Positions 17,370 to 26,282 of a stretch of 64,000 nt of DNA are shown here, piece by piece (position 1 is the first letter of the stretch; every line of letters begins with the position of its first letter). The stretch spans positions 558,001 through 622,000 of the forward strand of contig CP021423.1 of NCBI GenBank assembly GCA_002162075.1, given 5' to 3'. The notes under the pieces are model-generated. The model was given only the letters and a program-made list of their open reading frames with translations. It did no database searches and was not told where the DNA came from. Source of the stretch: Armatimonadetes bacterium Uphvl-Ar1. Lineage in GTDB: Bacteria; Armatimonadota; Fimbriimonadia; Fimbriimonadales; Fimbriimonadaceae. Made by a program: the position numbers and the translations under genes.

Positions 17370-18827
17370 ATGAAGCGGCGCGGCTGGACTCTGGTTGAGA
17401 ACTTGACGGCGGCAACCTGTTTGGTTGTTGTGGCGGCTTCGGTTGGAAATGCGGTGGGGTTTAGTGCCGCCCGGACGAACTTTGAGAAGCAGCGCAGCGT
17501 GGTTGTGAGCCGAGTGAGGTCGGATATTGGGGAAACGGAAGCGATGGCGCGATTGGGGGCGGCTCCGGTGAGTGGAGTGACTCAGATAGCGAGTTTGTAC
17601 GGTGTACCGGCGGGATTTTCGCTGTCGAGGACAGTCACAGAAGATACGGCAAATATGGGTCGTTACTTTGTGGAATGGGAGGGAAAATGGACGACGGATC
17701 GCGACAATGTGGTTCGGGTGAGTTCTGCGGTTACTGTGAGTTTGGGGCAGATCGTCACGGTGAATCCTAAATCGACGTTTGGCGTGAACTACAACATTCC
17801 GGCCCAGATGCCAGTTGCGATAGACCTTGAGGCGCGGGGAATCGTGCCGGGAGATCGGATCACTTTAGCTCCGGTGAACACTTGGACGGCATGGGGGAGC
17901 AATCCCCCACCAGCGTGGCTCGCGGGAATGGTCGCACTCTTCAGCTCGACTAACGAAGTTTTGCCTGATTTTAGTTTGGTGGAGCGAGTTCCGGGGGCGA
18001 TTGGGGTGGCGGCTGGTCCTGGATTTGTTAGTGGGGATCGCTGGAGTTTGGCGGCAGGTTTTCCGGCAGCGACGTTTCAAGTGAGTTCGAATAATCCTGG
18101 GCTTCGGAGTAGCGCTTCGGTGGTTGTTCCGGCAGGGGCGCGGTACTTGTTTGTGGGAGTGGGAGATATCCCCTATCACACGGACAATCGGAGTAGTTTG
18201 GAGGGGTTTGGTGTTCGGATTGCGAAGATTTCTTCGGGAGCTTCGGGCGGGAGTGAAGTTATGGCTGACTCGAGATGGATGTACGGGAGTCAGGGGTTCA
18301 ATGGGATGTCATTTGGATATTTTGAAGCGGCTACGCTTGGGGCGGTTGATGAAAAGATGTGGCGCTTCATGCGGAAGAACAATGATGCGCAGTTTAATGA
18401 TTCGGCTTATTCGGTTGATGGGGGATTGGTTAGTGGATCGAGCCCGACACCGAGTGCGTTCTGGAATTTGCAAGGAGTCACGTGGATGCACCCGAGTGGG
18501 GGTGGAAGTCGCACGGGGGGCAGTTTCCACATTGCGGCGCGCAGATGGACGGCGGCGATTGGGGCGACTAATGCAGTTCTGACGGCCAATTGGACACGAT
18601 TTGATGCTTCTAGTACTGGGGTCGAGATGTCTATTGTCAAAAATGGCGTTGCGATTTGGTCGGACGCATTTTCGGCGGGGGAAGCGGCGGGAGTGAATAA
18701 GCCAGTGAGCCTAAGTCTGGGTCGAGTGAATGCGGGGGATTGGTTTGAATTTCGGTTGGGGCCAGGATCGAGCGATTCTTATGATTCGACGGGGATGTGG
18801 TTCCAGTTTTCGGGGGTGCCGGATTGA
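17370..18827 (+). CDS. Prepilin-like protein with a lectin-like domain
   Basis: 485 residues. The N-terminus MKRRGWTLVENLTAATCLVVV is a class III (type IV pilin-like) signal: cleavage after Gly5, then Trp+1 and Glu+5, followed by a hydrophobic helix. Residues about 135-300 read AIDLEARGIVPGDRITL, then VVPAGARYLFVGVGD and IPYHTDNRSSLEGF, similar in order to the PA-IL (LecA) calcium lectin fold; this is motif-level evidence only. Probably a minor pseudopilin exposed at a pilus tip or in a type II-like machine. GTG 17367 is directly before ATG 17370. The next gene overlaps by 4 bases if it starts at TTG. Confidence 0.65.
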   Translation: MKRRGWTLVENLTAATCLVVVAASVGNAVGFSAARTNFEKQRSVVVSRVRSDIGETEAMARLGAAPVSGVTQIASLYGVPAGFSLSRTVTEDTANMGRYFVEWEGKWTTDRDNVVRVSSAVTVSLGQIVTVNPKSTFGVNYNIPAQMPVAIDLEARGIVPGDRITLAPVNTWTAWGSNPPPAWLAGMVALFSSTNEVLPDFSLVERVPGAIGVAAGPGFVSGDRWSLAAGFPAATFQVSSNNPGLRSSASVVVPAGARYLFVGVGDIPYHTDNRSSLEGFGVRIAKISSGASGGSEVMADSRWMYGSQGFNGMSFGYFEAATLGAVDEKMWRFMRKNNDAQFNDSAYSVDGGLVSGSSPTPSAFWNLQGVTWMHPSGGGSRTGGSFHIAARRWTAAIGATNAVLTANWTRFDASSTGVEMSIVKNGVAIWSDAFSAGEAAGVNKPVSLSLGRVNAGDWFEFRLGPGSSDSYDSTGMWFQFSGVPD

Positions 18828-20191
18828 GGTTGAATCGAGGCGGGGCGATGCTGTGGGTGGTTGTGACAGCGGCGATATTGGCGGTCGCAACGGGGGGAAT
18901 GTTGCGGTTGAACGCGATGGCGAGTCAGACGGTGAGCCGGAGCGAAGAGCGAGCCCAAGCGGAAGCGGCATTGGATGGTTGGGTGAGTTTGGTTAAGGCT
19001 CAGGCGCAAAACAGATTGCTTTTGATGCCGAGTTCCCCGAGTGCAACATTTGGCGGAGTTTTGGTCACGGGATCGGTGACGGATACGAGCTCAGTGATGG
19101 CGAGGACAGCTCAGGCGACGGCAGTTGCGGTCGTGAAGGGGAGGAGTTATCGGAGGACGGTCACCGTTGGACTGCCGTTGAAGGAGACAACGGAAGCGGT
19201 TGGACTCTTTGGTACTTATTGGCAAACGAATGGGACGGACAGTTGGTGGGAATGGCCACCCAAGCTGACGGATTCACCGACATTGATGCGGGTTGACACA
19301 CAGTTTGAATATTCCGGACGGACGATGAGTTTTATGCCAGATGCTCCGAGTCCGTTTGTGATTTGGGAGGGAACCTTGGTTGTGCCGGAGACAGGGACTT
19401 ATACGTTCTCGATTAGCGCAGATAATTGTTGGAGTTTGTGGATTAATGGCTCAAATGTTTACGATGCGTTTTATGCTGGATTTTCTCATGAGGGGTATCG
19501 GAGTTCGCCAGTTAATCGGGGGTTGACTTTTAACTGGACAAAGGGTCAGCGATTGCCATTTCGGCTTTTTTTTATGGATTACGGTGGAGCTGGTCGGCTG
19601 ACATTTCGGTGGCAGGCGCCGGGTAATACGGCTTATGTTCCGGTTCCGGCGGACGTTTTCCGACCAGCAAATTTTGTGGGAGGGACACGTAGGACATTTA
19701 CGATTCCTTGGCGGGCCAATGCGGTTTACAACACAACATTGGAAGACTCGCCGACAGTTGTGAGCGCGACGCCGATTGATTTGCAGAGTTTGGGCTTTTA
19801 TCCGGGGGATCGGATTCGGCTGAATATGAGTGGAGGCTGGAACGCTTGGAGTTGGCCGGCGAATCGCGAATACATTTTTCAGAATATGTCGGCGGTAATT
19901 TCTAGTTCGAGAACAATTAATCGTGATCCGAGGGCAACGAATCGAGTACCGGATGCCTTGAATACGGGACTAGGACAGATCACGAATCCTCACGCAGACC
20001 AGGCGAACGATTTTTGGGGGGATCAGGGCTACTTTAATGGATCGAGTTGGAGTGGTCAGCTTGGTCCACAGGGAGTTACGATTCCGGCGGGTGGACGCTA
20101 CTTATTTGTTCAGGGTTGGGACAGCTATTGGGGTGATAATGGAATTTCACGATTGGGATTGAACAATGTTGTGATCGAGCGTGGTGATTGA
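18824..20191 (+). CDS. Prepilin-like protein with PA14 and lectin-like domains
   Basis: 455 residues from TTG 18824 (TTGA overlap with the upstream stop); ATG 18848 is the alternative. The N-terminus RGGAMLWVVVTAAILAVATG resembles PilX-type minor pilins. A PA14-type sugar-binding domain follows at about residues 130-290 (IWEGTLVVPETGTYTFSISA, WSLWINGSNVYD). The C-terminal 150 residues repeat the pattern of the upstream gene: PIDLQSLGFYPGDRIRLNMS, then TIPAGGRYLFVQGWDSYWGD. Together the pair looks like surface adhesins delivered by a pilus-type system; that is inference. Confidence 0.6.
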   Translation: MRLNRGGAMLWVVVTAAILAVATGGMLRLNAMASQTVSRSEERAQAEAALDGWVSLVKAQAQNRLLLMPSSPSATFGGVLVTGSVTDTSSVMARTAQATAVAVVKGRSYRRTVTVGLPLKETTEAVGLFGTYWQTNGTDSWWEWPPKLTDSPTLMRVDTQFEYSGRTMSFMPDAPSPFVIWEGTLVVPETGTYTFSISADNCWSLWINGSNVYDAFYAGFSHEGYRSSPVNRGLTFNWTKGQRLPFRLFFMDYGGAGRLTFRWQAPGNTAYVPVPADVFRPANFVGGTRRTFTIPWRANAVYNTTLEDSPTVVSATPIDLQSLGFYPGDRIRLNMSGGWNAWSWPANREYIFQNMSAVISSSRTINRDPRATNRVPDALNTGLGQITNPHADQANDFWGDQGYFNGSSWSGQLGPQGVTIPAGGRYLFVQGWDSYWGDNGISRLGLNNVVIERGD

Positions 20192-20219
20192 GGGGCGTTG
20201 TTGGGGGTAAATTTGGGTT

Positions 20220-20600
20220 ATGAGCGTTCCGGCTGATTTGAAGTATACGAAGTCCCATGAGTGGGTGAAAGTTGAAGGGGATACGGTGACGATTGGGATC
20301 ACCGATCATGCGCAGAGTGAATTGGGCGATATTGTGTTTGTTGACTTACCGACGGTGGGCCGAGCCTTGGGTGCTTCCGATAGTTTTGGAACGGTAGAAA
20401 GTGTGAAGACGGTGAGCGACATTTATGCTCCGGTTGGGGGCGAAGTGGTTGCAGTTAACGAAACATTGGGTGCGCAGAGTGAGCTTGTCAATTCGGATCC
20501 GTACGGAGAGGGATGGTTGGTGAAAATGAAGTTGGCTGATGCGGGTGAGTTGGATGGTTTGTTGAGTGCGGAAGGGTACGAAGCAAGCTTGAACGACTAG
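20220..20600 (+). CDS. gcvH: Glycine cleavage system H protein
   Basis: 126 residues. SHEWVKVEGDTVTIGITDHAQ, DSFGTVESVKTVSD with the lipoylated Lys63, and SDPYGEGWLVKMK near the end. H protein carries the aminomethyl group between P, T and L proteins of glycine cleavage. No other gcv genes are in the window, so it is not in a full gcv operon here. Confidence 0.95.
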   Translation: MSVPADLKYTKSHEWVKVEGDTVTIGITDHAQSELGDIVFVDLPTVGRALGASDSFGTVESVKTVSDIYAPVGGEVVAVNETLGAQSELVNSDPYGEGWLVKMKLADAGELDGLLSAEGYEASLND

Positions 20601-20622
20601 AGGAATTTGGTTAGCCGATTAG

Positions 20623-20652
20623 GGCCCGATTGGCGACGGTCGGGTCTTTTGT
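20623..20652 (+). terminator. Rho-independent terminator after gcvH
   Basis: GGCCCGA (20623-20629) pairs with TCGGGTC (20640-20646, one G-U), followed by TTTTGTTTTC. Confidence 0.65.
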
Positions 20653-20688
20653 TTTCTTTTTTCGATATTTGAAACGGTTGGTTTCGTA

Positions 20689-21180
20689 ATGGCGTTTGGT
20701 AAATCTATGGAAAATGAGAATCGAGACTTCGGTTGGGCTCTAGCGCGTATTGCGACAGGAATTGTTATGGCGTATTATGGATCGCAGAAGGCGTTAGGGT
20801 TGTTTGGTGGGTCAGGATTTTCGGCGACAGTGGAGGGGATGTCAAGCAACATGGGAATTCCTGAACCGCTCGTTGTTTTGGCGATATTGGCGGAATTTTT
20901 GGGCGGCTTGGGATTAGTGGTTGGCTTGCTGAGTCGAGTGGCAGGATTTGGGGTCTTCGTGACGATGATGGTTGCGATGGCTGTGAATGCTAATCGAGTC
21001 GGCGGGTTTGGTGTGTTAGCAACAGGAATTCATGATTCGGTGAATTTAATTTTTTATACTTTTGTTTTGGGAATGGTTGCATTGGGAGTCGTGATTCAGG
21101 GGGCGGGGGCGTTTTCATTGGATGCGCGCTTTGGGATTGAGTCGCGCATTGGTCAGATCTTTAGGCGAAATTCGGCCTAG
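20689..21180 (+). CDS. DoxX family membrane protein
   Basis: 163 residues with four membrane helices. ALARIATGIVMAYYGSQKAL in helix 1, FLGGLGLVVGLLSRVAGFGV in helices 2-3 and a C-terminal helix match the DoxX family, small membrane proteins linked to oxidative or sulfur metabolism without a fixed activity. It stands between the gcvH terminator and an MFS gene. Confidence 0.8.
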   Translation: MAFGKSMENENRDFGWALARIATGIVMAYYGSQKALGLFGGSGFSATVEGMSSNMGIPEPLVVLAILAEFLGGLGLVVGLLSRVAGFGVFVTMMVAMAVNANRVGGFGVLATGIHDSVNLIFYTFVLGMVALGVVIQGAGAFSLDARFGIESRIGQIFRRNSA

Positions 21181-21209
21181 GGTCAAGGTTGGGTGTGCCG
21201 TAGGATTGG

Positions 21210-22499
21210 GTGGTGTTTAGCACTTCCGCTCTGCGGCACAAATCTTTTCGTGATTTGTGGATTGGTCAGACGATTTCTCAGCTTGGGGACTCGACGTACT
21301 ATCTTGTTTTCTTGTTTGTTGTGGATCACATCACTAAGAATCCAATGATGGTGGGATTGGTAGGGATGTTTTCGGCTATTCCATTTGTCATTTTTGGACC
21401 GTTTGCGGGGGTATTAGTTGACCGGGTTGACCGAAGAAAATTGATGCTGGGATCGGAGCTTTGGAGTGCAACGATTACGCTTGGTTTAGCAGTTTATGCT
21501 TGGTTTAGGCCAGAGCCTGAAGTTTGGGTGATGTGTGCGGCGGCTTTTTTGATGAGCATCGTGAATACGGTTTTTTTCCCGGCACGTTCGGCATCGATCC
21601 CTCGTTTGGTTCCGACCGAGGATGTGGTGAAGGCTAATGCTTTGAGTGAGGCGACTCGGCAGGTTGTTTCGATGTTGGGGATTGGAATTTCGGCGGTTGC
21701 GCTTGGTGCTTTGTATAAGATCAATCCTGATTATTTCTTCTTTTCGGCGGTCTTGGTTAATGGTCTGACATTTTTGGCTTCTGCGTTTTTTGTACGGAAA
21801 TTGCCGGAGCTTTTGCCTTTGCGAGAAGAGATTGAAGAGGTTGAAGCGACGGGATTTAAGGGGAATTGGGAACGGGTGAAAAAGGATTTGCGCGAAGGGA
21901 TTCGTGCGATTTTGGATGATCCGGTGGTTCGACGGGCGTTGCCGATCAATATGATTTCGACCATTGGGGTTGCGGGATTTTTTGTTGTTTATCTGGCTTT
22001 GAATCGGGAGTGGTATGGGGGTGGTTACAACACGTTGGCGTGGATTGAGTTTAGCTTTATCTTTCCGACGATGCTTGCAAGTTTGTACGTTGGTCGGGCA
22101 ACGGTTGTTCACCCTGGACGCTGGTTATTGCTTGGTCAATTCTTGATCGGTCTAACGGTTGTTTTGATGGCGTTCAGTAAACCATTTTGGATGATGCTGC
22201 TAGCAAACGTTTTGTGCGGACTGACACTGCCGTTGATGATAATTCCGCTGCAGAGTTACTTGCAATTGGCGATTCCTGACCAGTTGAGGGGCCGGGTGAA
22301 TTCGGCTTGGTTGATGATTAGTCAGGCGATGAACCCAGTTGGCGTTGTTCTTGTTGGTCCGATTCTCGCCTGGGTGGGCATTGAAGGAACGTTGATTGCG
22401 ATGGGCTTGATTTTGTCCGGGGCATGTTTGGTGGGGGTGTTCAGTCAATCGTTTATGAACACCCGAATGCCAGGTGCAGAGTCTTCTCAGGCGGCGTAA
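21210..22499 (+). CDS. MFS transporter
   Basis: 429 residues with twelve membrane segments. GVLVDRVDRRKLMLGSE between helices 2 and 3 is the MFS loop motif; GLTLPLMIIPLQSYLQLAIP in helix 10 and PDQLRGRVNSAW match the enterobactin exporter/macrolide efflux (EntS/MefA) branch. It probably exports a small compound; substrate unknown. The start is GTG 21210 or GTG 21213. The stop overlaps the convergent gene at 22487 by 13 bases. Confidence 0.85.
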   Translation: MVFSTSALRHKSFRDLWIGQTISQLGDSTYYLVFLFVVDHITKNPMMVGLVGMFSAIPFVIFGPFAGVLVDRVDRRKLMLGSELWSATITLGLAVYAWFRPEPEVWVMCAAAFLMSIVNTVFFPARSASIPRLVPTEDVVKANALSEATRQVVSMLGIGISAVALGALYKINPDYFFFSAVLVNGLTFLASAFFVRKLPELLPLREEIEEVEATGFKGNWERVKKDLREGIRAILDDPVVRRALPINMISTIGVAGFFVVYLALNREWYGGGYNTLAWIEFSFIFPTMLASLYVGRATVVHPGRWLLLGQFLIGLTVVLMAFSKPFWMMLLANVLCGLTLPLMIIPLQSYLQLAIPDQLRGRVNSAWLMISQAMNPVGVVLVGPILAWVGIEGTLIAMGLILSGACLVGVFSQSFMNTRMPGAESSQAA

Positions 22500-23008
22500 A
22501 GACCTGCTTTGCGTCCGACTTGCCCGAGGATGAAGGCGTAGTCGGGAAAACCTTGGCTGAGGTTGGAGAATGTCGGGGCTTCGTGGTCGAAAGGTGGGTG
22601 ATTGAAGCTAGAAACGAGGCTGTAGCTTTGAATTCCTTGGCGTGTGTAATCGCACGTGAGGTCGGTGATTTGGTTCAATTTGAACTTGTGAAGATGTTCG
22701 GGATACAGCCCTGACCAGAACAGAATGAAGTCGCCGATGTGCTTGTGGACTTGACGCTCTCTTTCGAATGAATCAGCCCGGAGGCGGACATCGCCTTCGG
22801 CGAGCATTTCGATGATGCTGGTGATTGGATGTCCTTCGGGATCGCGGAGGGAGTAGAGGCGATCAGTTCGGATGAAGTCCAGGAGGAGGTGTGTGAGATA
22901 TTCTTGAGTTTCGGGGGTGTAGCCCGAACCGATATGGTGGTTGAGCTCTTGATTGACGAGCTCAGCCATCATCTTATAGAGGGGATGGTCTTGACTGATT
23001 CTTGCCAT
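22487..23008 (-). CDS. Hypothetical cytosolic protein
   Basis: 173 residues from the ATG at 23008, chosen because AGGA lies just before it; the frame is open further upstream. Mostly helical, charged, ending FILGQVGRKAGLYAA. RLRADSFERERQVHKHIGDF and FILFWSGLYPEHL are the most distinctive segments. No family recognised. Its 3' end overlaps the MFS gene convergently. Confidence 0.7.
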   Translation of the reverse strand: MARISQDHPLYKMMAELVNQELNHHIGSGYTPETQEYLTHLLLDFIRTDRLYSLRDPEGHPITSIIEMLAEGDVRLRADSFERERQVHKHIGDFILFWSGLYPEHLHKFKLNQITDLTCDYTRQGIQSYSLVSSFNHPPFDHEAPTFSNLSQGFPDYAFILGQVGRKAGLYAA

Positions 23009-23172
23009 TTGTTTTCCTAGACGTGCAGGTTTGAGAAATGTTCCTACCGTAATCGGGGATTTTTGGTGGAAATGGATGGATTCGTTAGGTTTTTGATGCG
23101 GAAAGTCAGGTGATGTTACGGGGGTGTGAACTTTGGGCAACCTTGGCGGGGGAATGGCGTCTATAAAGAGGT

Positions 23173-23967
23173 ATGCAACCTGATCCTTATGCGAATGAGA
23201 CGAAGAAGTCGGCGTTGGCTTTGGGGATTGGGATCGGGGTTTTGGCTACTCTAGTATTGGTGGGGGGTGGCTTGGCGGCTCTGGGTTTATTAGGGCCAAA
23301 AAGCGATGCGGTGACGGTGAAAGCTCCAGCGGAAACGAGTCCAGTTTTGCCAAAAGTTGTCGAGAATTCACCAGTTTTACCAAAGCCAGATGAGGCAGTT
23401 CAGATGCCGGATGATGTTTATCAGTGGTTGGAGCATTTGCGCCGGACTGAGGAGGCGCGGAAGTCGATGTCTGCGGATCAGATTGGCGAATTGACGGTGA
23501 TGATGGCGCAGATGAAGGGGCAGGGCATTACGGATGCGATGAAGAGTTTGTTTACTCCGGATGAATCTCCGATTCCGATTGACGAAGGGCCTTCGAAGAC
23601 GGAGAGCTTGGCGATGAGCGCGGAGGACAAGCGGCGGGAATGGCGCGAATTGAGCGATTACTTTATGAGTGTTCCGGCACCATCGGAATGTGCACCGATT
23701 CAGGCGAGTTATGCGCAAGCGTTGGGTGAAACGGGAGCGATGATTGTTGAAATTTTGGAGGCGGTTGAGATGGCGAGTGAGTCTCCGGAGAAGGCAGTTG
23801 CGGCACTCACGAAAATGCAGGGGACAAGCGGGAGTCGGATTGATAGTCTTGCGAAGCAAACTGATACGCAAGTGGGAGAGATTTGCCGGAAGTATGAGAC
23901 AAGGAAGTGGTTCGATATTCAGGGGGATGTCGGAGGTGGGTTCCTGACAGGATTGGGTGGTTTCTGA
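23173..23967 (+). CDS. Hypothetical membrane-anchored protein
   Basis: 264 residues. A short cytosolic N-terminus is followed by one membrane helix (residues 14-42, ALALGIGIGVLATLVLVGGG), a Pro-rich linker with two SPVLPK repeats (residues 55-72) and a helical outer domain. No known domain recognised. TATAAA lies 5 bases before the ATG and GAGGT overlaps as a possible ribosome site. The next gene, panB, starts 16 bases downstream. Confidence 0.65.
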   Translation: MQPDPYANETKKSALALGIGIGVLATLVLVGGGLAALGLLGPKSDAVTVKAPAETSPVLPKVVENSPVLPKPDEAVQMPDDVYQWLEHLRRTEEARKSMSADQIGELTVMMAQMKGQGITDAMKSLFTPDESPIPIDEGPSKTESLAMSAEDKRREWRELSDYFMSVPAPSECAPIQASYAQALGETGAMIVEILEAVEMASESPEKAVAALTKMQGTSGSRIDSLAKQTDTQVGEICRKYETRKWFDIQGDVGGGFLTGLGGF

Positions 23968-23982
23968 TATGCTTTTGGGTTG

Positions 23983-24762
23983 ATGAGCCACAAGCGAACC
24001 GCGCCGAAAATGTTGGGGATGAAGGGAGGGGAGCGGGTTGCTTGTTTGACCGCGTATGACTTCATGTCCGCACAGATGGCCGATGCAGCGGGAGTTGATT
24101 TGGTTCTTGTGGGGGACTCTCTGGGGAATGTTATTCTGGGTTATGAAACGACGATTCCAGTTGAGCTGGAGGATGTCGGCTATCACGTTCGGGCGGTTAA
24201 GCGTGGACTAAAAGACGCTTTGTTAGTTGCGGATTTGCCGTTTGGGAGTTATCAGTCAGGGGTGGAACAGGCGGTTGATAGTGCGGTTTATTTGATGAAA
24301 TGTGGGGCGGAAGCGGTGAAATTGGAGGGGGATTATCCGGAAGCGATTGAGGCGTGCGTCAAGGCTGGTATTCCAGTGATGGGGCACGTTGGTTTTACGC
24401 CGCAAAGTGTCCATGGATTTGGAGGATTTAAGGTTCAGGGCCGGACAGGGGGGGACGAGATTTTGGAAGTCGCGCGGCGGTTGAGTGATGCAGGGGCGTT
24501 TGGGGTGGTATTGGAATTGATGCCGGCCGAGCTGGCGGGCCGGATCACGGCTGCGGTTGAGTGTCTGACGATTGGGATTGGGGCGGGTTTGGAATGCGAT
24601 GGGGAGATTCAGGTTTGGCATGACGTTTTAGGCTTGAGCGAACATTCGTTTAAACATGCGCGGCGGTTTGTTGATGGGCGGGGAATCTTTGTCGAAGGAT
24701 TGAAGGAATATATGGCGGGAGTCCGTGACCGAACATTTCCGAGTGCGGAGAACTCGTTTTGA
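23983..24762 (+). CDS. panB: 3-methyl-2-oxobutanoate hydroxymethyltransferase
   Basis: 259 residues. LTAYDFMSAQMADAAGVDL, LVGDSLGNVILGYETT (metal-binding Asp) and GHVGFTPQSVHGFGGFKVQG are PanB signatures. It makes ketopantoate from ketoisovalerate and methylene-tetrahydrofolate, the first step to pantothenate and coenzyme A. ATG 23983 is preferred over the TTG directly before it. The stop overlaps the panC start by 4 bases. Confidence 0.95.
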   Translation: MSHKRTAPKMLGMKGGERVACLTAYDFMSAQMADAAGVDLVLVGDSLGNVILGYETTIPVELEDVGYHVRAVKRGLKDALLVADLPFGSYQSGVEQAVDSAVYLMKCGAEAVKLEGDYPEAIEACVKAGIPVMGHVGFTPQSVHGFGGFKVQGRTGGDEILEVARRLSDAGAFGVVLELMPAELAGRITAAVECLTIGIGAGLECDGEIQVWHDVLGLSEHSFKHARRFVDGRGIFVEGLKEYMAGVRDRTFPSAENSF

Positions 24763-25586
24763 TCGTTTTGCGGACAGTTGCGGAAGTTCGGGAGTTTCGT
24801 GCGACATATGAAACGGTAGGTTTTGTGCCAACAATGGGGGCACTTCATACGGGACATTTGAAACTCATGGAGTACGCAGTTCGAGAGAACGCAGTGGGTT
24901 TAGGGAGTATTTTTGTGAATCCTTTGCAATTTGGGGCCGGTGAGGATTTGGGAAACTATCCTCGCAGAGAAGCGGAAGATATTGCATTGGCGGAAGGGGT
25001 TGGGATGGGGGCGATGTTTTGTCCGAGTGTGGAGGAGATGTTGGGTCGGAACTCGACGCGAGTGACGGTGAGTGGCGTGAGCGACCTATTTGAGGGTGAG
25101 CGTCGCCCGGGTCACTTTGAGGGTGTGGCTACGATTGTTGCTCAGTTGTTTGGAATTGCGCGACCAACTAGGGCTTATTTTGGGTTGAAAGATTTGCAGC
25201 AGTGTGCGGTTGTGCGGCAGATGGTTGCGGATTTGTGTATGGATATTGATTTGCGATTTATTGAGACGATTCGGGAAGAGAGTGGCTTGGCGATGAGTAG
25301 TCGGAATGGCTACTTTAGTGAATCTGACCGGGCATGGGCGGCTCATTTGAACCGGATTTGCCGAACAGTGGCGGAAAGATTGGCAGGAGGGCGAGATGAG
25401 TTTGATGTAGTTTTTGAGTGGGGGAAGGGTGAGTTATCGCGCCATCGCTTTGAGGTTGATTATTTGGATGTTGTTGATTTTCGCACAATGCGTCCGGTTC
25501 AACGTGTAGACATATATTCACGGTTAGTGGTTGCGGCTCGTTTTGCGGGGGTTCGATTGATTGACAATCTTGCGGTAATTGAATAG
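24759..25586 (+). CDS. panC: Pantothenate synthetase
   Basis: 275 residues. FVPTMGALHTGHLKL carries the HIGH-type nucleotide motif; FVNPLQFGAGEDLGNYPR, GHFEGVATIVAQLF and YFGLKDLQQ complete the family pattern. It joins pantoate and beta-alanine using ATP. TTG start at 24759, coupled to panB by the TTGA overlap. Confidence 0.95.
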   Translation: MIVLRTVAEVREFRATYETVGFVPTMGALHTGHLKLMEYAVRENAVGLGSIFVNPLQFGAGEDLGNYPRREAEDIALAEGVGMGAMFCPSVEEMLGRNSTRVTVSGVSDLFEGERRPGHFEGVATIVAQLFGIARPTRAYFGLKDLQQCAVVRQMVADLCMDIDLRFIETIREESGLAMSSRNGYFSESDRAWAAHLNRICRTVAERLAGGRDEFDVVFEWGKGELSRHRFEVDYLDVVDFRTMRPVQRVDIYSRLVVAARFAGVRLIDNLAVIE

Positions 25587-25674
25587 GGATTTTTTCTCGA
25601 TTGTTAAATGTTTATGAAATGTGTGGGATAATGCGGGGGTATTTGCAGTTGAATGCGAAACAGGAATTTGAGAA

Positions 25675-26076
25675 ATGGCTAAGAGCTTAGATCAAGTAAA
25701 GGCTTCATTGAAGTTGAAGACCAGTGCCCGCGAAGGCGTTTTGAGTTTGCGTGTCGGCAAGCGGAAGGTTGTTCTTCCGTTTGAAGTTCGGATGTTGGAA
25801 AGTGACAACTATGTGTTCGTTCACATTCCTCCGGCAGCTGAAGTGATGAAGACTTCTGACTTCACGATTGTCACGGATGCGGCCGAGGCAACGACAGCAG
25901 CGAACGAGTTCAAGAAGAGCCGCCGCCGCAAGCGCGGGGCAAACAAGTCAGCGGCTGAGATGCCGGATGAGTTGAAGGCAGCGTTGGAGAAGGTACCGGC
26001 TGGGTTCAAGCTGACTTACGGTCCGGACGGGACTCCTCGTTTGGCGAAGAAGCGCGTTCGCCGTTCGAAGAAGTAA
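25675..26076 (+). CDS. Small basic hypothetical protein
   Basis: 133 residues. The first 75 form a beta-rich domain (LSLRVGKRKVVLPFEVRML); two Lys/Arg clusters follow (KKSRRRKRGANKS and a C-terminal KKRVRRSKK). The composition suggests nucleic-acid binding, possibly nucleoid- or ribosome-associated, but no family is recognised. Codon use is higher in GC3 than neighbours, as for a well-expressed gene. A terminator follows at once. Confidence 0.7.
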   Translation: MAKSLDQVKASLKLKTSAREGVLSLRVGKRKVVLPFEVRMLESDNYVFVHIPPAAEVMKTSDFTIVTDAAEATTAANEFKKSRRRKRGANKSAAEMPDELKAALEKVPAGFKLTYGPDGTPRLAKKRVRRSKK

Positions 26077-26093
26077 TTTTGGGGATGTGCTGC

Positions 26094-26133
26094 GACCCGC
26101 CCAGCGAGATTTTGGGCGGGTCGGGTACTTTTT
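26094..26133 (+). terminator. Rho-independent terminator
   Basis: GACCCGCCC (26094-26102) pairs perfectly with GGGCGGGTC (26114-26122), followed by GGGTACTTTTT. It separates the small basic protein gene from the tRNA. Confidence 0.8.
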
Positions 26134-26143
26134 GCGTTGTTGG

Positions 26144-26218
26144 GCCCGATTAGCTCAGTGGTAGAGCAACCGCCTTGTAAGCGGTAGGTCATCAGTTCGA
26201 CTCTGTTATCGGGCTCCA
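26144..26218 (+). tRNA. tRNA-Thr (anticodon TGT), CCA encoded
   Basis: Acceptor arms GCCCGAT (26144-26150) and ATCGGGC (26208-26214), D-arm GCTC/GAGC, anticodon arm ACCGC-CTTGTAA-GCGGT with anticodon TGT at 26176-26178, T-loop TTCGACT, discriminator T and CCA. The T-stem has one U-U opposition (ATCAG with CTGTT). The prophage integrase gene begins 65 bases away and faces it, so the 3' half of this tRNA probably overlaps attL. Confidence 0.93.
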
Positions 26219-26282
26219 AATTTGAACCTAAATTATCAGATATTCAGGCTGGGGTAGAAATCATGTCACCTTATCGGTCACT

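Noticed and set aside
26016-26219. Minus-strand frame across the tRNA-Thr
   Set aside because: It crosses a terminator and a tRNA gene and has no support.
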